A stretch of 64,000 nucleotides of DNA, taken from Nicotiana tabacum. Its lineage: Eukaryota; Streptophyta; Magnoliopsida; Solanales; Solanaceae. Position 1 is the first letter of the stretch. Every line of letters starts with the position of its first letter. The translations under genes and the position numbers were made by a program. The notes below the pieces were generated by a model that was not told the DNA's origin, did not search any database, and saw only the letters and a list, made by a program, of their open reading frames with translations. Location: positions 101,964,501-102,028,500 of the forward strand of contig NC_134102.1 of assembly GCF_000715075.1 (NCBI RefSeq), read 5' to 3'. This document shows, piece after piece, positions 1-11,215 of this stretch.

Positions 1-2
1 TG

Positions 3-1401
3 CGGCATAGTGATGCTAAACAGGTTGTTGTGGGGGAAGATGGGGTTCTGCGAATGCAGGGTCGTATTTGTGTGCCTAATGTGGATGGGCTTCGTGAATT
101 AATTCTTGAAGAAGCACACAGTTCCAGGTATTCTATTCACCCAGGTACCACCAAAATATATCAAGATTTGCGGCAACATTATTGGTGGAGGAAAATGAAA
201 AAGGATATAGTTGTACATGTAGCTCGGTGTCTGAATTTTCATCAAGTTAATTACGAGCATCAGAGACCTGGTGGTTTGCTTGAGAAGTTAGAAATTCCTG
301 AGTGGAAGTGGGAGCGTATCACTATGGATTTTGTTGTTGGGCTCCCACGGACTCAGAGAAAATTTGATGCAGTTTGGGTCATTGTGGACAGGTTGACCAA
401 GTCAGCACATTTCATTCCAATGGCAGTTAGCTATTCTTCAGAGAGGTTAGCTGAAATTTACATTCGTGAGATTGTCCGCCTTCACGGTGTGCCCGTGTCT
501 ATTATTTCATATCGAGGTATGCAGTTTATCTCACATTTCTGGAGGGCTGTACAGCGTGAGTTAGGCACGCGGGTGGAGTTGAGTACATCATTTCATCCAC
601 AAACAGATGGACAGTCAGAGCGCACTATTCAAATATTGGAAGATATGCTCCGTGCTTGTGTTATAGACTTTGGAGGTTCTTGGGATCATTTATTGCCACT
701 TGCGGAGTTTGCTTATAATAATAGCTACCAGTCGAGCATTTAGATGGCTCCATATGAGGCATTATACACAAGGCGATGTCGATCGCCAGTTGGTTGGTTT
801 AAACCGGGAGAGGATCGGTTGTTGGGTACCAATTTGGTACAGGATGCGTTGGATAAGGTCAAGATTATTCAGGATCGACTTCATGGTTGGAGAAAGAATA
901 TTGCTCCGGGTTTCACCTATGAAAGGTGTAATGAGGTTCGAAAAGAAGGGCAAATGGAGCCCTAGATATATCGGACCCTTTGAAATTTTTGAAAGGGTAG
1001 ATGAAGTAGCCTACAAGCTTGCATTACCACCTAGTTTATGAGCGGTTCATCCAGTGTTCCATGTGTCTATGCTCTAAAAATATCATGGTGATCCGTCCCA
1101 TGTGTTAGATTTCAGCTCAGTCCAATTGGACAAAGAATTTACTTACGAGGAGGAGCGGGTGGCTATTCTAGCCCGGCAGGTCCGACTGTTGAGGTCTAAG
1201 AGTTATCCTTCAATTCGGGTGCAATGGAGAGGTCAGCCGGTAGAAGCATCTACCTGGGAGTCTGTGTCGGACATGCTGAGTAAATATCCACACCTTTTCT
1301 CCAGCTCAGGTACTTTTTCTAACTCTGTTCGAGGACGAATGTTTGTTTTAGAGGTGAAGAATGTGATGATCCAAAATGTCATCTTTAAATTTAATAAGTA
1401 A
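3..1401 (+). pseudogene. Element A pol 3' end: integrase plus chromodomain, broken
   Basis: The reading frame enters from outside the window. It holds the integrase zinc-binding region (HSSRYSIH, but the final CxxC reads CLNF so one Cys is lost), the core (first Asp in TMDF, Glu in DGQSERT) and a chromodomain-like tail (VQWRGQPVEASTWE). The second catalytic Asp, normally in SDRG, is Tyr at 510-512. An in-frame TAG lies at 741-743. About 58 bp are missing near 890, between two copies of ttcat, which shifts the frame. TGA at 1039 and TAA at 1075 follow. Such integrases join retrotransposon cDNA to chromosomes, and the chromodomain biases the target site. This copy cannot be active. The chromodomain plus the Met-type primer site of neighbouring copies points to Del/Tekay-like Ty3/gypsy. 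Confidence 0.9.
1347..1361 (+). promoter_or_regulatory. Polypurine tract of element A
   Basis: Purine-rich ttttagaggtgaaga directly precedes the LTR start TGTGATGAT. This is the place and composition of the plus-strand primer of LTR retrotransposons. The pol frame reads straight through it into the LTR. Confidence 0.7.
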
Positions 1402-1585
1402 TTATGTGTTCTAAGACCTCGAAAAGCACCATTTACCATTCCTCGACTTGCATGCGAAGTCCGTATAATTTTTCGAAAAGTTTTTATATGAAAAATGGAT
1501 TAATATTATTCTATCGTTGGCTTGCCTAGCAAGTGAAATGTTAGACACCATCACGGTCCAAAGGTGGGAATTTCGCGTTGTGATA
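1362..1585 (+). repeat. Internally deleted LTR between elements A and B
   Basis: The first ~135 bp match the start of the element F LTR (47662 onward) and the last ~90 bp match that LTR's end (near 61663-61750). About 2.75 kb between them is missing. The junction lies near ggatta/ataatatt, where the two parent sequences share a few bases, as expected for illegitimate recombination. The LTR ends gtgata instead of gtgaca. It is followed by a primer-binding site, so it served as the 5' LTR of B and the 3' LTR of A. Confidence 0.85.
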
Positions 1586-1587
1586 GT

Positions 1588-1599
1588 TGGTATCAGAGC
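1588..1599 (+). promoter_or_regulatory. Primer-binding site, initiator-Met tRNA type (element B)
   Basis: tggtatcagagc, complementary to the 3' end of plant initiator tRNA-Met, lies 2 bp after the LTR end. This is where minus-strand cDNA synthesis would start. It marks the 5' boundary of element B. Confidence 0.9.
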
Positions 1600-1786
1600 A
1601 CTAGGTTACATAGGTCTCACGAGTCTCGAGCAAGCTTAGTAGAGTCTGAAGGATTGGTACGGAGACGTCTGTACTTATCTCTCAGAGTCTATGAAGTTTA
1701 GGAATAATATCACTTCTTTCTTATTCTGTTGTGCAATTTTATTCTATCATCGATGATTGAACCATTATACTCTTATTCTCTCGCAG

Positions 1787-3120
1787 ATGGTGAGAACACT
1801 TAATACCTCTACCGATGGACAAGGACCAGAACCTCCGGTGGAAACTACGGCCAGGGGTAGAGGTCGAGGTCGTGCTAGAGGCCGAGGTAGAGCTCAGTAC
1901 AGAGCTCGAGCAGCTGCACCTGTTGTAGAACCTCAAGTAGACCTTCAGGAGGAAGTTCCAGTTCAGGATGTACCAGTTGGATCAGTTCAGGTCTTGGAAG
2001 GATTCATAGCCACTCCAGTACTTCAGGACGCTCTAGTCCGTTTGGTAAGTTTTATGTAGGGCGTGGCCCAGAATGGTACATTTCCAGTGGCACCAGCAGT
2101 CTCACAGGCTGGGGGAGGAACATAAACTCCCACTACTCCCGCTCCGGAGCAGATGGCTCCATAGACTCAGGCTCTATCAGCGCCGCCAATTGGGGTAGTT
2201 CAGCCAGTTATTGCGGCACAGATCGATGATAGGCCCGCCATGTCTTTTGAGGACTTATTGAGACTGGATAAGTTTCCGAGCTCTTTCCAGTTCACTTCAG
2301 TGGTACACCTTCTGAGGACCCACAGGATTATCTTGAACGCTGCCACAAGGTGCTGCGGAACATGGGTATAGTTGAGACCAATCGGGTTGATTTTGCTGTA
2401 TTTCAGATGACGGGTTTCCCCAGAGATGTTAGAGAGATTATACATTGACCAGACCAGTTGGATCGCCTGCACTTACATGGGAGCAATTCTCTCAGCTATT
2501 TCTGGAAAAGTTCCTCCCTATCACACTGAGAGAGGAATTCCGCAAGCAATTTGAGCGTCTACAGCAGGGCAGCATGACTGTTACTCAGTATGAGTCCCGT
2601 TTTGTGGATTTGGCCTGACATGCTCTCCTTTTACTATCTACGGAGGGAGAGAGAGTGAGGAGGTTTATTGAGGGACTCACTCACCCTATCAGACTTCAGA
2701 TGGCCAAGGAGACCGGAAGTGAGATTTCTTTTCAGGCGGCTGCTAATGTCGCAAGGAGGATCGAGATGGTTCTTACACAGAAGAGAGGGCAGAGGTCTGA
2801 TAAAAAGCCTCGTCAGTTTGGTGGTTTCAGTGGTGCCTCGTCTGGAGGCAGGGGTAATATTGGTAAGGGTCATCCTCCCAGACCGTTTCAATCAGCACTT
2901 CATGCATCTCCCGGTGCTTCAGGGAGTCACGGTTTTATTATGCCTTACTCTAGGCAGCCAGTATTCAGTGCACATTCAGCTCCTATCAGTACACCACCAC
3001 TCCAGAGTTACTACAGTGGTTAGCCAGCCCATCTGGGTAAGCTTCAGCTTCAGCAGCCACGGCATCAGGATGGGTGTTATGAGTGTTGAAACATTGGCCA
3101 CATCAGGAGGTATTGCCCTA
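1787..3120 (+). pseudogene. Element B gag, broken
   Basis: Starts ATG GTG AGA ACA after tctctcgcag, the same start context as in element F. The N-terminus is an Arg-Gly-rich stretch (RGRGRGRARGRGRAQ). Stops or shifts include TAG at 2057-2059 and TAA near 2124, with frame changes in the capsid-like part (2230-2480). The frame recovers at 2655-3023. The nucleocapsid knuckle near 3080-3120 has the CX2CX4HX4C spacing, but the residue after CYEC is a TGA. Gag packages the element RNA into virus-like particles; this copy could not make a full protein. Confidence 0.85.
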
Positions 3121-3122
3121 GA

Positions 3123-4055
3123 TTGGCGAGTAACAGGTCTCGGCAAGATTCTCGTGCCATCATACCAGCACCAGTTGCTTCACCGCCTGCTCAACCAGCT
3201 AGAGGTAGGGGTCAAGAAGCTAGAGGTGGAGGTCAGGATATTAGAGGTGGAGGTCAGGCCCTTAGAGGTGGAGGCCAGACCGTTAGAGGTGGAGGCCAGC
3301 CAGTTAGAGGCCGTCCCAGAGACGCAGTTCAGAGTGGTGGGGCCCAACCCTTATTTTATGCTTTTCCAGCTAGGCCTGAGGCCAAGTCATCTCATGTTGT
3401 GATCACAGGTATTATTCCAGTTTGCCATAGAGATTCTTCAGTTCTATTTGATCCAGGATCTACTTATTCATATGTGTCCTCCTATTTTGCTTCATATTTG
3501 GTTGTGCTTTGTGATTCTCTGAGTGCTTTTGTGTGTGTATCTATACCGGTGGGAGACTTTGTTATAGTAGATCATATCTATAGTTCATGTGTGGTTACGA
3601 TTGGTAATCTTGAGACTAGTGTGGATCTTCTACTTTTTGATATGGTTGATTTTGATGTCATCTTGGGTATGGATTGGCTGTCCCCTTATCATGCTATATT
3701 GGATTGTCATGCCAAGACAGTGACCCTAGCTATGCCGGGGTTACCTCGGTTAGAGTGGAAAGGAACTCCTAGTCATTCTGCCAGCACGGTTATTTCTTAT
3801 ATGAAAGCTCGGCGTATGGTAGAAAAAGGGTGTCTTGCCTATTTGGCTTATATTCGCGATCCCAATGTGGATGTCCCTTCTATAGACTCAGTACCAGTTG
3901 TTCGTGAATTTTCAGAAGTATTTCCTACAGATTTGTCGGGGATGCCACCCGACAGAGATATTTACTTTTGTATTGATTTGGCTCCGGGCACTCAGCCCAT
4001 TTCTATTCCACCATATCGTATGGCCCCGCCAGAGTTGAAAGAATTGAAAGAGTAG
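3123..4055 (+). pseudogene. Element B gag tail and aspartic protease
   Basis: A 310-codon open frame. Residues ~25-65 are a Gly-rich repeat of RGGGQ type. The retropepsin-like protease follows, with active site LFDPGSTYSYV and the later ILGMDWLSPYHAILDC motif typical of plant gypsy proteases. It ends at a TAG (4053-4055) in frame with reverse transcriptase, within the conserved ELKE linker, probably from a CAG codon. The protease itself looks intact. The enzyme would process the Gag-Pol polyprotein. Confidence 0.88.
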
Positions 4056-5273
4056 TTACCAGACTTGCTTGATCAGGGATTCATTAGACCCAGTGTCTCG
4101 CCCTGGGGTGCACCAGTATTATTTTTAAAGAAGAAAGACGGCTCTATGCGGATGTGTATAGATTATCGACAGTTGAACAAGGCCACTATCAAAAACAAAT
4201 ATCCGCTGCCAAGAATTGATGACTTATTTGATCATCTTCAGGGTGCCAAGGTATTTTCGAAGATCGATTTGAGGTCTAGTTACCATCAGTTGAAGATTAG
4301 GGCATCTGATGTCCCTAAAACAGCTTTTCGAACTCGGTATGGGCATTACGAATTCCTAGTGATGTCATTTGGGTTGACAAATGCCCCAGCAATATTTATG
4401 GATTTGATGAATCGGGTGTTCAAGCCTTATTTGAATTCTTTTGTGGTTGTATTCATTGATGATATCTTAATTTACTCCATCAGTCGAGAGGAACATGAGC
4501 AGCATCTTCGAAGTGTGCTTCATACCTTGAAGAATAATCAGTTATATGCCAAGTTTTCAAAATATGAGTTTTGGTTAGACTCAGTTGCCTTTTTGGGGCA
4601 TGTGGTATCGGCAGAAGGCATAAAGGTGGATCCTAAGAAGATAGGGGCTGTTCAGAATTGGCCTAGACCTACTTCAGTTACAGAGATCCGGAGTTTCCTG
4701 GGTTTGGCAGGTTATTATCATCGGTTCGTGGAAAGGTTTTCATCTATAGCAAGCACATTGACCAGACTAACCCAGAAGGGTGTCCCATTTAGATGGTCAG
4801 ACGAGTGTGAGTTGAGCTTTCAGAAGCTCAAGACCGCTTTGACTACAGCGCTAGTGTTGGTATTACCCACAGGTTCAAGATCGTATACGGTATATTGTTA
4901 CGCATCTCACATTGGGCTTGCTGCAGTATTAATGCAATATGGCAAGGTAATTGCATATGCGTTGCGGCAGGTCAAAGTTCAAGAGAAAAATAATCCTGTT
5001 CATGACTTAGAATTGGCAGCCATTGTTCATGCGCTGAAGATTTGGAGGCATTACCTCTACGGTGTCTCGTGTGAGGTATTTACTGATCATCATAGCCTTC
5101 AGTATCTATTTAAATAAACGGATCTTAATTTGAGGCAGTGAAGATGGTTGGAGTTGTTGAAAGACTATGATATCACCATTTTGTATCACCCCGGGAAATC
5201 CAATGTGGTGGCCGATGCCTTGAGCAGAAAGGCTGTGAGTATGGGCAGTCTTGCGTATATTCCGATTGGTGAG
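4056..5273 (+). pseudogene. Element B reverse transcriptase and RNase H, truncated
   Basis: Same frame as the protease after its TAG. Reverse transcriptase motifs are [26 protein letters not shown] and FIDDILIYS (catalytic Asp pair intact). RNase H follows, but its first Asp is changed (VYCYASHIG instead of YCDAS). The Glu (DLELAAI) and later Asp (FTDHHSL) remain. TAA at 5115-5117 and a TGA near 5141 interrupt the end. Homology continues to about AYIPIGE (5252-5273) and then jumps into LTR sequence, so the whole integrase is missing. Confidence 0.9.
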
Positions 5274-5610
5274 TCTTCGCGTTCGCGAAGGTACTCTCAC
5301 GAACGCGAAGAGTAAACTGGACAACTGAAATTTTCTTCTTCGCGAACTCGAAGGCTTGGTCGCGAATGCGAAGCGATGGGGGCATTACCCTTCGCGAACG
5401 CGACCAGCTTCTCGCGAATGCGTAGTGTTAGGCACACCTGGGGGAGGGTTGATCATTCCTTCATCGCGAACGCGAGCATTGCCTCACGAACGTGAAGGTA
5501 AGGGGGAGAAAAGCCTTCGCGAATGCGAAGGAGGACTCGCGAATGCGAAAGCCACGGGCTGCTACTCATCGCGAAAGTGACAGGCCCTTTGCGAACGCGA
5601 AGAAGGCCTG
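5274..5610 (+). repeat. CGCG-palindrome cluster in LTR
   Basis: A CpG-rich block in AT-rich DNA with many variants of ttcgcgaacgcgaa, whose arms ttcgcg and cgcgaa are inverted repeats. Homologous blocks lie in the other chromovirus LTRs of the window. It encodes no recognised protein; the short open frames in it arise from the repeat. Confidence 0.8.
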
Positions 5611-6590
5611 ACCCCTGTGACTTAAAACAGAACCAAAACATGATTTTTGCTACTTTTCACAAACCCTCAATTATAACTCGGCTTAGGGACGAATTCAGAG
5701 GAGTTTTTCACGATTTCGAACTGGGTAAGTGTTCTTTATCATATAGTGATTGTATTTCATAAATCTAAGCCTATATTCATCATTTATTTCGGATTTAGAT
5801 GGAAGATATTGGAATTTTTGTAAAACTTTCCAAAAACGAAAAATCTAGATTTGGTCCATTTTGACATCGGAATTGGATAATTTCTGTATGGTTGAACTCG
5901 TCTCGGAATGGGTGTTCGGATTTCGTAAGTTTTTCGAGATTTGAGACGTGGGTCCCACTATCGAATATTTTAATGAATTTTGGATTTTTATCCGGAAAAT
6001 TAGTAAATTCATATGAAATTAATTCCTATGATTAGTATTGAATATATCAAATTGTTTGTGAATAGATTTGAAGCTTTTAGAGTCAAATTTAAAAGGAAAA
6101 CTGTGGTTGAGTAATTGGTTGGAATTTGCAAAGCGAGGTAAGTGTCGTGGTTAACCTTGACTTGAGAGAATAGAACCCTTAAACTATTTGTTATGTGAAA
6201 TGCATGTGAACGACATATAGGCGAGGTGACGAGTGTCTATACGTCGTCAAATTAATTGTTTTGCCTACTTACTTGAAAAATCATAAATTATTTTAAATCA
6301 TAAATTAATTATTATAATAACTGTTTCTCTCCTATTCTTTGTCAAATATTAATTCTTGAATTTCTGCATTAATTGTTACATGTTATTTGAATTATGTGTT
6401 TTAATTGTTATTTGACATTTAGCATATTAAATATTAAACTGCTTATTTTCTCCCTGATTTTCATAATAATCTGCTATTTGTCATTGTTTGTTTCATAATT
6501 AAATTATAATCATTGTATGCTTGTTGTCTTATAATTTTATATTAATTGTTGTATTTATTGGGGAAATTTCTTCTATAAGAATTGGTAAAT

Positions 6591-7165
6591 GAATATATTG
6601 GAGGATCAGGTTGCACGCCGCAACAGACTTATGAAAAGTCCATATTGGAGGATCGGGTTGCACGCCGCCGCAACAGACTTATTAAAAGTCCATATTGGAG
6701 GATCGGGTTGCACGCTGCAACAGACTTATGAAAAGTCCATATTGGAGGATCGGGTTGCACGCCACAACAAACTTATGAAAAGTCCATATTGGAGGATCGG
6801 GTTGCACGCTGCAACAGACTTATGAAAAGTCCATATTGGAGGATCGGGTTGCACGCCGCAACAGACTTATGAAAAGTCCATATTGGAGGATCGAGTTGCA
6901 CACTGCAACAGACATATGAAAAGTCCATATTGGAGGATCGGGTTGCACGCCGCAACAGACTTATGAAAAGTCCATATTGGAGGATCGGGTTGCACGCCGC
7001 AACAGACTTATGAAAAGTCCATATTGGAGGATCGGGTTGCACGCCGCAACATACTTATTAAAAAGAGGATTGAAAATGAATATATTGTGAGAGCGGGTTG
7101 CACGCTGCAACAGAATTGAATGTGAATATATTGTGAGAGCGGGTTGCACGCTGCAACAGAATTGA
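6591..7165 (+). repeat. LTR minisatellite, 47-bp unit, about 10 copies plus 2 variants
   Basis: Units start gtccatattggaggatcggg at about 6638, 6688, 6735, 6782, 6829, 6876, 6923, 6970 and 7017: spacing is 47 bp, once 50 bp. Each unit contains gttgcacgccgcaac, a 5-bp inverted repeat around a 5-base loop. Two shorter variants with gtgagagcgggttgcacg follow at 7077-7165. Element F carries about five copies at the same LTR position. Confidence 0.92.
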
Positions 7166-7777
7166 TGGAAATGATAATTGGTTATGACTGCTGAGTTGGC
7201 TTCAATTATTATAAATAAGTTACCTGATTTATTTCTATTATTTGTTGTTGTTATTAATATTGTGTACAGGTTAATGTAAGTGAACCGCCTTAGCCTCGTC
7301 ACTACTTCGTCGAGGTTAGGCTCAGCACTTACCAGTACATGGGGTCGGTTGTACTGATACTACACTCTGCACTTCTTGTGCAGATTTTGGAGTTGGTCCC
7401 AGCGGCGTACCATAGACTTGCTCGGATTTCAGCTACCAGAGGAGACTTGAGGTATAACTGCATGGCGTCCGCAGTTCTGAAGTCCCCGTCTATTGTACTT
7501 TAGTTGTGTGTTTATTTTCAGACAGCTTTATTTTATTCAGACCTTTATTTGTATTTATTCTAGAAGCTCGTGCACTTGTGACACCAATTCTGGGATGGTA
7601 TTTAGACACCGTTGTTTTTATGGATTATTTCAAAATTGCTTCCGCATTTGCTTCCTTGTTATTACTAAATTTAAAATTGTTTTAAAAATAGATAATATTA
7701 TTCTAATGTTGGCTTGCCTAGCAAGTGAAATGTTAGGAGCCATCACGGTCCGAAGGTGGGAATTTTGGGTCGTGACA

Positions 7778-7954
7778 ATAGGTGCTACGAGTCATAAGCG
7801 AGTTTAGTAGAGTATTATGGATCGGTACGGAGACGTCTGCACTTATTTTCGAGGGGCTACGGAACTATTAGGGAAAATCTACACTCCTTTCATTCCTATC
7901 GTGCGAGTTTATTGATCTCGGAGTTTGAGCCTTTATCTTTCTATTCTCTCATAG
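7778..7954 (+). other. Leader with deleted primer site
   Basis: After the LTR end gtgaca the expected tggtatcagagc is absent; sequence resumes at ataggtgctacgagtc. Compared with the F leader about 22-25 bp are lost, including the whole primer site. The leader itself resembles that of element C more than that of F (for example cgaggggctacggaactatt). Confidence 0.7.
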
Positions 7955-8185
7955 ATGGTGAGGATACGAGCTGCAGTTACTGATGACGCTGCCCCCAGAG
8001 CCAGTATTGCTAGGGGCCGGGGTAGAGGCCGAGGTAGAGGCCGAGGAAGGGCACGTGCTACAGCTAGAGCACCTGTCAGACCAGCAGTTAAGGAGTCATC
8101 AGTAGCTTCGGTTAGGGGACAGGCACCGGAGGCACTTGTTGTTGCCCACGGACTTCAGGAGACTTTAGCGCAATTGATATTATAG
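7955..8185 (+). pseudogene. Gag N-terminus, truncated (C-like subfamily)
   Basis: ATG GTG AGG start after tctctcatag. 76 codons with an Arg-Gly tract (ARGRGRGRGRGRGRARATA) and then HGLQETLAQLIL, which resembles GLQEALAQIL in the gag of element C. The frame ends at 8183-8185 where homology to gag stops and unrelated AT-rich DNA begins. It is a 5' fragment of a gag gene, with no capsid or zinc knuckle. Confidence 0.8.
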
Positions 8186-8443
8186 TCAATCTTGAGACAT
8201 TGTTGATCTTAGCTAAGATTTGTCAATTTTAATTTTGAAAAACTTATTTCCGCATAGGAACTGATAACACTATTCTTTAAGTAATATAAACATTTGAAAA
8301 AAATCAAGCCTTCTTATTTGGTTGAGTATATAGTATCTTCTACTTCTACTATTTTTTATTTTCAAATCAATTTCAATTCACAAGTTAAAAATATTATTCA
8401 TACTACCCATTTTTTAAGTAAGTCAAACTGTTACTTTATTTAC
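8186..8443. other. AT-rich DNA between elements
   Basis: No similarity to the flanking elements and no gene seen. Its last five bases, tttac (8439-8443), are one copy of the target site of element C. The other flank of that old site resumes at 28954. Confidence 0.6.
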
Positions 8444-11215
8444 TGTCACGACCCAAAACCCAACCTACCGTGATGGTGCTATCATGGTACTAGGCAAGCT
8501 CACTACTCAGGCATTTCCAACATTGTTAACCTTTGAAATATACTAAAACAGTTTAAATAATTAAAAATCTCATAAAACAGGATAGAATATCATAACTCAT
8601 TACATTAGTCTTTCCAAAACCGGGGTGTCACTAAGTACATGAGCATCTACATAATGACATAGTCTGGTACACTGTCTAGAAAGTAGAACTGAATGAATAA
8701 CTGAAAGATAAGGGAGGAGAGTCAAGGTATGCAGACTCCAAGCAGCTACCTCGATGATCTCCGAATGTCTGAACTCTGTGAATCAGCAACCGCCATGAAC
8801 AGAAACATCTGGATCTGCACACGAGGTGCAGGGTGTAGCGTGAGTACAACCAACTCAATAAGTAAGAAATCTAACCTTTGAACTGAAAGTAGTGACGAGT
8901 TTGAGTAATACAGTCCACATGCAGTATTATCAGTACGGAAACTTACAACAAATATGTCAGTGATATCTCATAAATTTATAATCTACAAGTAAAGGTACAA
9001 GAATTTAGACATGCTTTCAGGTTTTGCAATAAAACTCAACACAGAACAAGGCAAATCCACCCCAAAAGTAAATAACTATTAGCATTGCATCCACTGTGGA
9101 TGTGCAAACTCTAGAGGGGCCGATCCAGCCCAAGCGCTATAACAAGCCAAATCCTTGCATTGATCAATAAAGCCTGCTGCGGCATGCACCTGATCCCATG
9201 AATATCACTCACAATAAAACCTCAGTCTCACTCAGTCATTAATCTCTCCAGTCTCTCGGGATTACCAGAATCATGATAATCAGCCCAAACAATGATGATA
9301 TGATGTATCAAATAAAGGACAATAGAGGCTGAGACATATTATGCATATGATAACTGTGACTGAGTACAGTTTGACAAATTAAGCAAATAATTCAACATGT
9401 AACACGACCTCTGTGGGTCCCAACAGTACCAACATATAGCCTAAGAAGGATTTCTAGCATGACTGGAAGCTCAATTGCTCTAACACATGGTGAAAATAGG
9501 GGTAACAACAAGATTACTCAACTATGCAATTCCACAGAATCGTCCAAGTCACCATTATTACGGTGCACGCCCACACGCCCGTCACCTAGCATGGGCGTCA
9601 CCTCAAGCCCTTGCCTTGCGAAACGACCTCTTATTGCCAGAACCAAGTTTAGAAGTGTTACTTAAACTAAACTATGCAAATCCCTACTCCGACAAGCCCT
9701 TGCCTTGCGAAACGACCTCTAATTGCCTCGAATCTAGCCACAAACAGTTCGATACAATCAACACGGGCTAAAGGAATCAATCCCATAAGAAAATACTAAG
9801 TTCTTAATCAAAAGTCAAAAATTCAACCCCCGGGCACAGGTCTCGGAATCCGATAAAAGTCACAAAATCCAAACACCCATTCAACCACGAGTCCACTCAT
9901 ACCAAAATTACTCAAATCTGATACCAAAATCTCGATCAAATCCCCAGAATTTGGCCTAAGAACTTTCCTCAATTTTCCAACCCAAATCACTAATTAAATG
10001 ATGAAATCAAAGACATAAATATGGAATTTAACCAAAACTAAGTAAGAATTACTTACCCCAATCACTCCCTTGAAAACCTCTCTAAGAATTGCCTCCAACC
10101 GAGCTCCCAAAATCAAATTTGTGATATGAACTCGAACCCCCGTTTTGAAATATTTAAGTTCTGCCGAGACGACGCTTCATCGCGATCGCGAAGCACAACT
10201 CAGCTGCCTAGAAAGTTCACCTTACGCTAACGCGACACCACACCTGCAAACGCGAACCACTGCCTCCTTAGACCTACATGATTGCGACCCTCTTCACATG
10301 ATCACGAAGAACAAACGTGTGACTCAGCTCCTACCTCATTTCCTCTTCACGAACGCGGCCTAGCCCACGCGTTCGTTATGCACAGCTTCCCTAAGCTACG
10401 GGATCGTAACCCTCTTCACGCGAACACGTAGAGCAATTCCTCCACTGCCCTATTAAGCCTACGCGATCGTGGACCTGTCCACACGATCGCGTATAAGGAA
10501 ACCAAATCTGAGACACAAGAAAACTTCATCTAATCTCCAAGTCCAAAATTGATCCGTTAACCATCCGAAATCCACCCGAGACCCTCCGGACCTCAACCAA
10601 ACTCACCAACAACACTTAAAACATAATACGAACTCGTTCGAAGCATTAAATCACATCAAACAATGCTAAAACCATGAATCGCACATCGATTCAAGCCTAA
10701 TGAACTTATAAACTTCCAACTGCAACATTCAACACCGAAACCTATCAAATCAAATCCGATTGACCTAAATTTTTACACACAAGTCACAAATGCCACAACG
10801 GACCTACACCAACTCTCGGAACCCCAATCTGAGCCCGGTAACTGCAAAGTCAACTCTCGGTCAAACTTCTAAATTTCCAAAGCTTCTAATTTTTCAATTT
10901 TTGCCATTTCAAGCCTAATTCAACTATGGACCTTCAAATCACTATCCGGACACTCTACTAAGTCCAAAATCACCCAACGGAGCTTACAGAACCATCAAAA
11001 CTCCATTTTGGATCCATTTACACATAATTCATTTCGGTCAACCTTTTTAACTTAAGCTTTCAACCCTTGAGACTATGTGTCTCATCACATTCCAAAACAT
11101 CCCCGGAATCGAACCAACTACCCGAGAAAGTCACATAGTAACTATTAAGTATAAAATGAGCAGTAAATGGGAGAACGAGGCTACAACTCTCAAAACAACC
11201 GACCAGGTCATTAGA
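8444..11215 (-). repeat. Element C 3' LTR
   Basis: Reads, on the plus strand, from tgtcacgacccaaaacc to ggtcattaga, and aligns over its length with 16340-18721 plus 28500-28953. No protein-coding gene of its own, apart from the tail of the pol frame that runs into it at 11131-11215. It contains one copy of the core ctgcggcatgcacctgatccc near 9177, which is tandemly expanded in the B, F and D LTRs, and a CGCG cluster at 10165-10495. Confidence 0.9.
10165..10495 (-). repeat. CGCG cluster in element C 3' LTR
   Basis: Repeated cgcgatcgcg-like and cgaacgcg-like words, partly decayed (for example gatcacgaag, gatcgtaacc), consistent with CpG loss. It lies at the same relative place as the cluster in the other chromovirus LTRs. 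No recognised protein. Confidence 0.75.

Larger units (their letters stand above)
5274..7777 (+). repeat. 5'-truncated LTR joined to element B pol
   Basis: Matches the interior and 3' end of the element F LTR: CGCG-rich block, ggtaagtgttctttatc, 47-bp minisatellite, then cttgcctagcaagtgaaatg and gtcgtgaca at the end. Its first ~0.7 kb is absent, and pol sequence of element B abuts it directly. No protein-coding gene lies in these 2.5 kb. It could be the remains of B's own 3' LTR, with the integrase and LTR start deleted together, or part of another copy joined by recombination. Confidence 0.85.

Noticed and set aside
2668..3402. 244-codon plus-strand frame rich in LEVEVRPLEVE.
   Set aside because: It is an out-of-frame reading of the Gly-rich RGGGQ repeat of gag; the protease frame at 3123-4055 carries the recognisable motifs.
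6591..7165. CRISPR-like regular repeats (47-bp spacing).
   Set aside because: Units are directly tandem with no unique spacers, lie in a plant LTR, and recur in the homologous LTR of element F.
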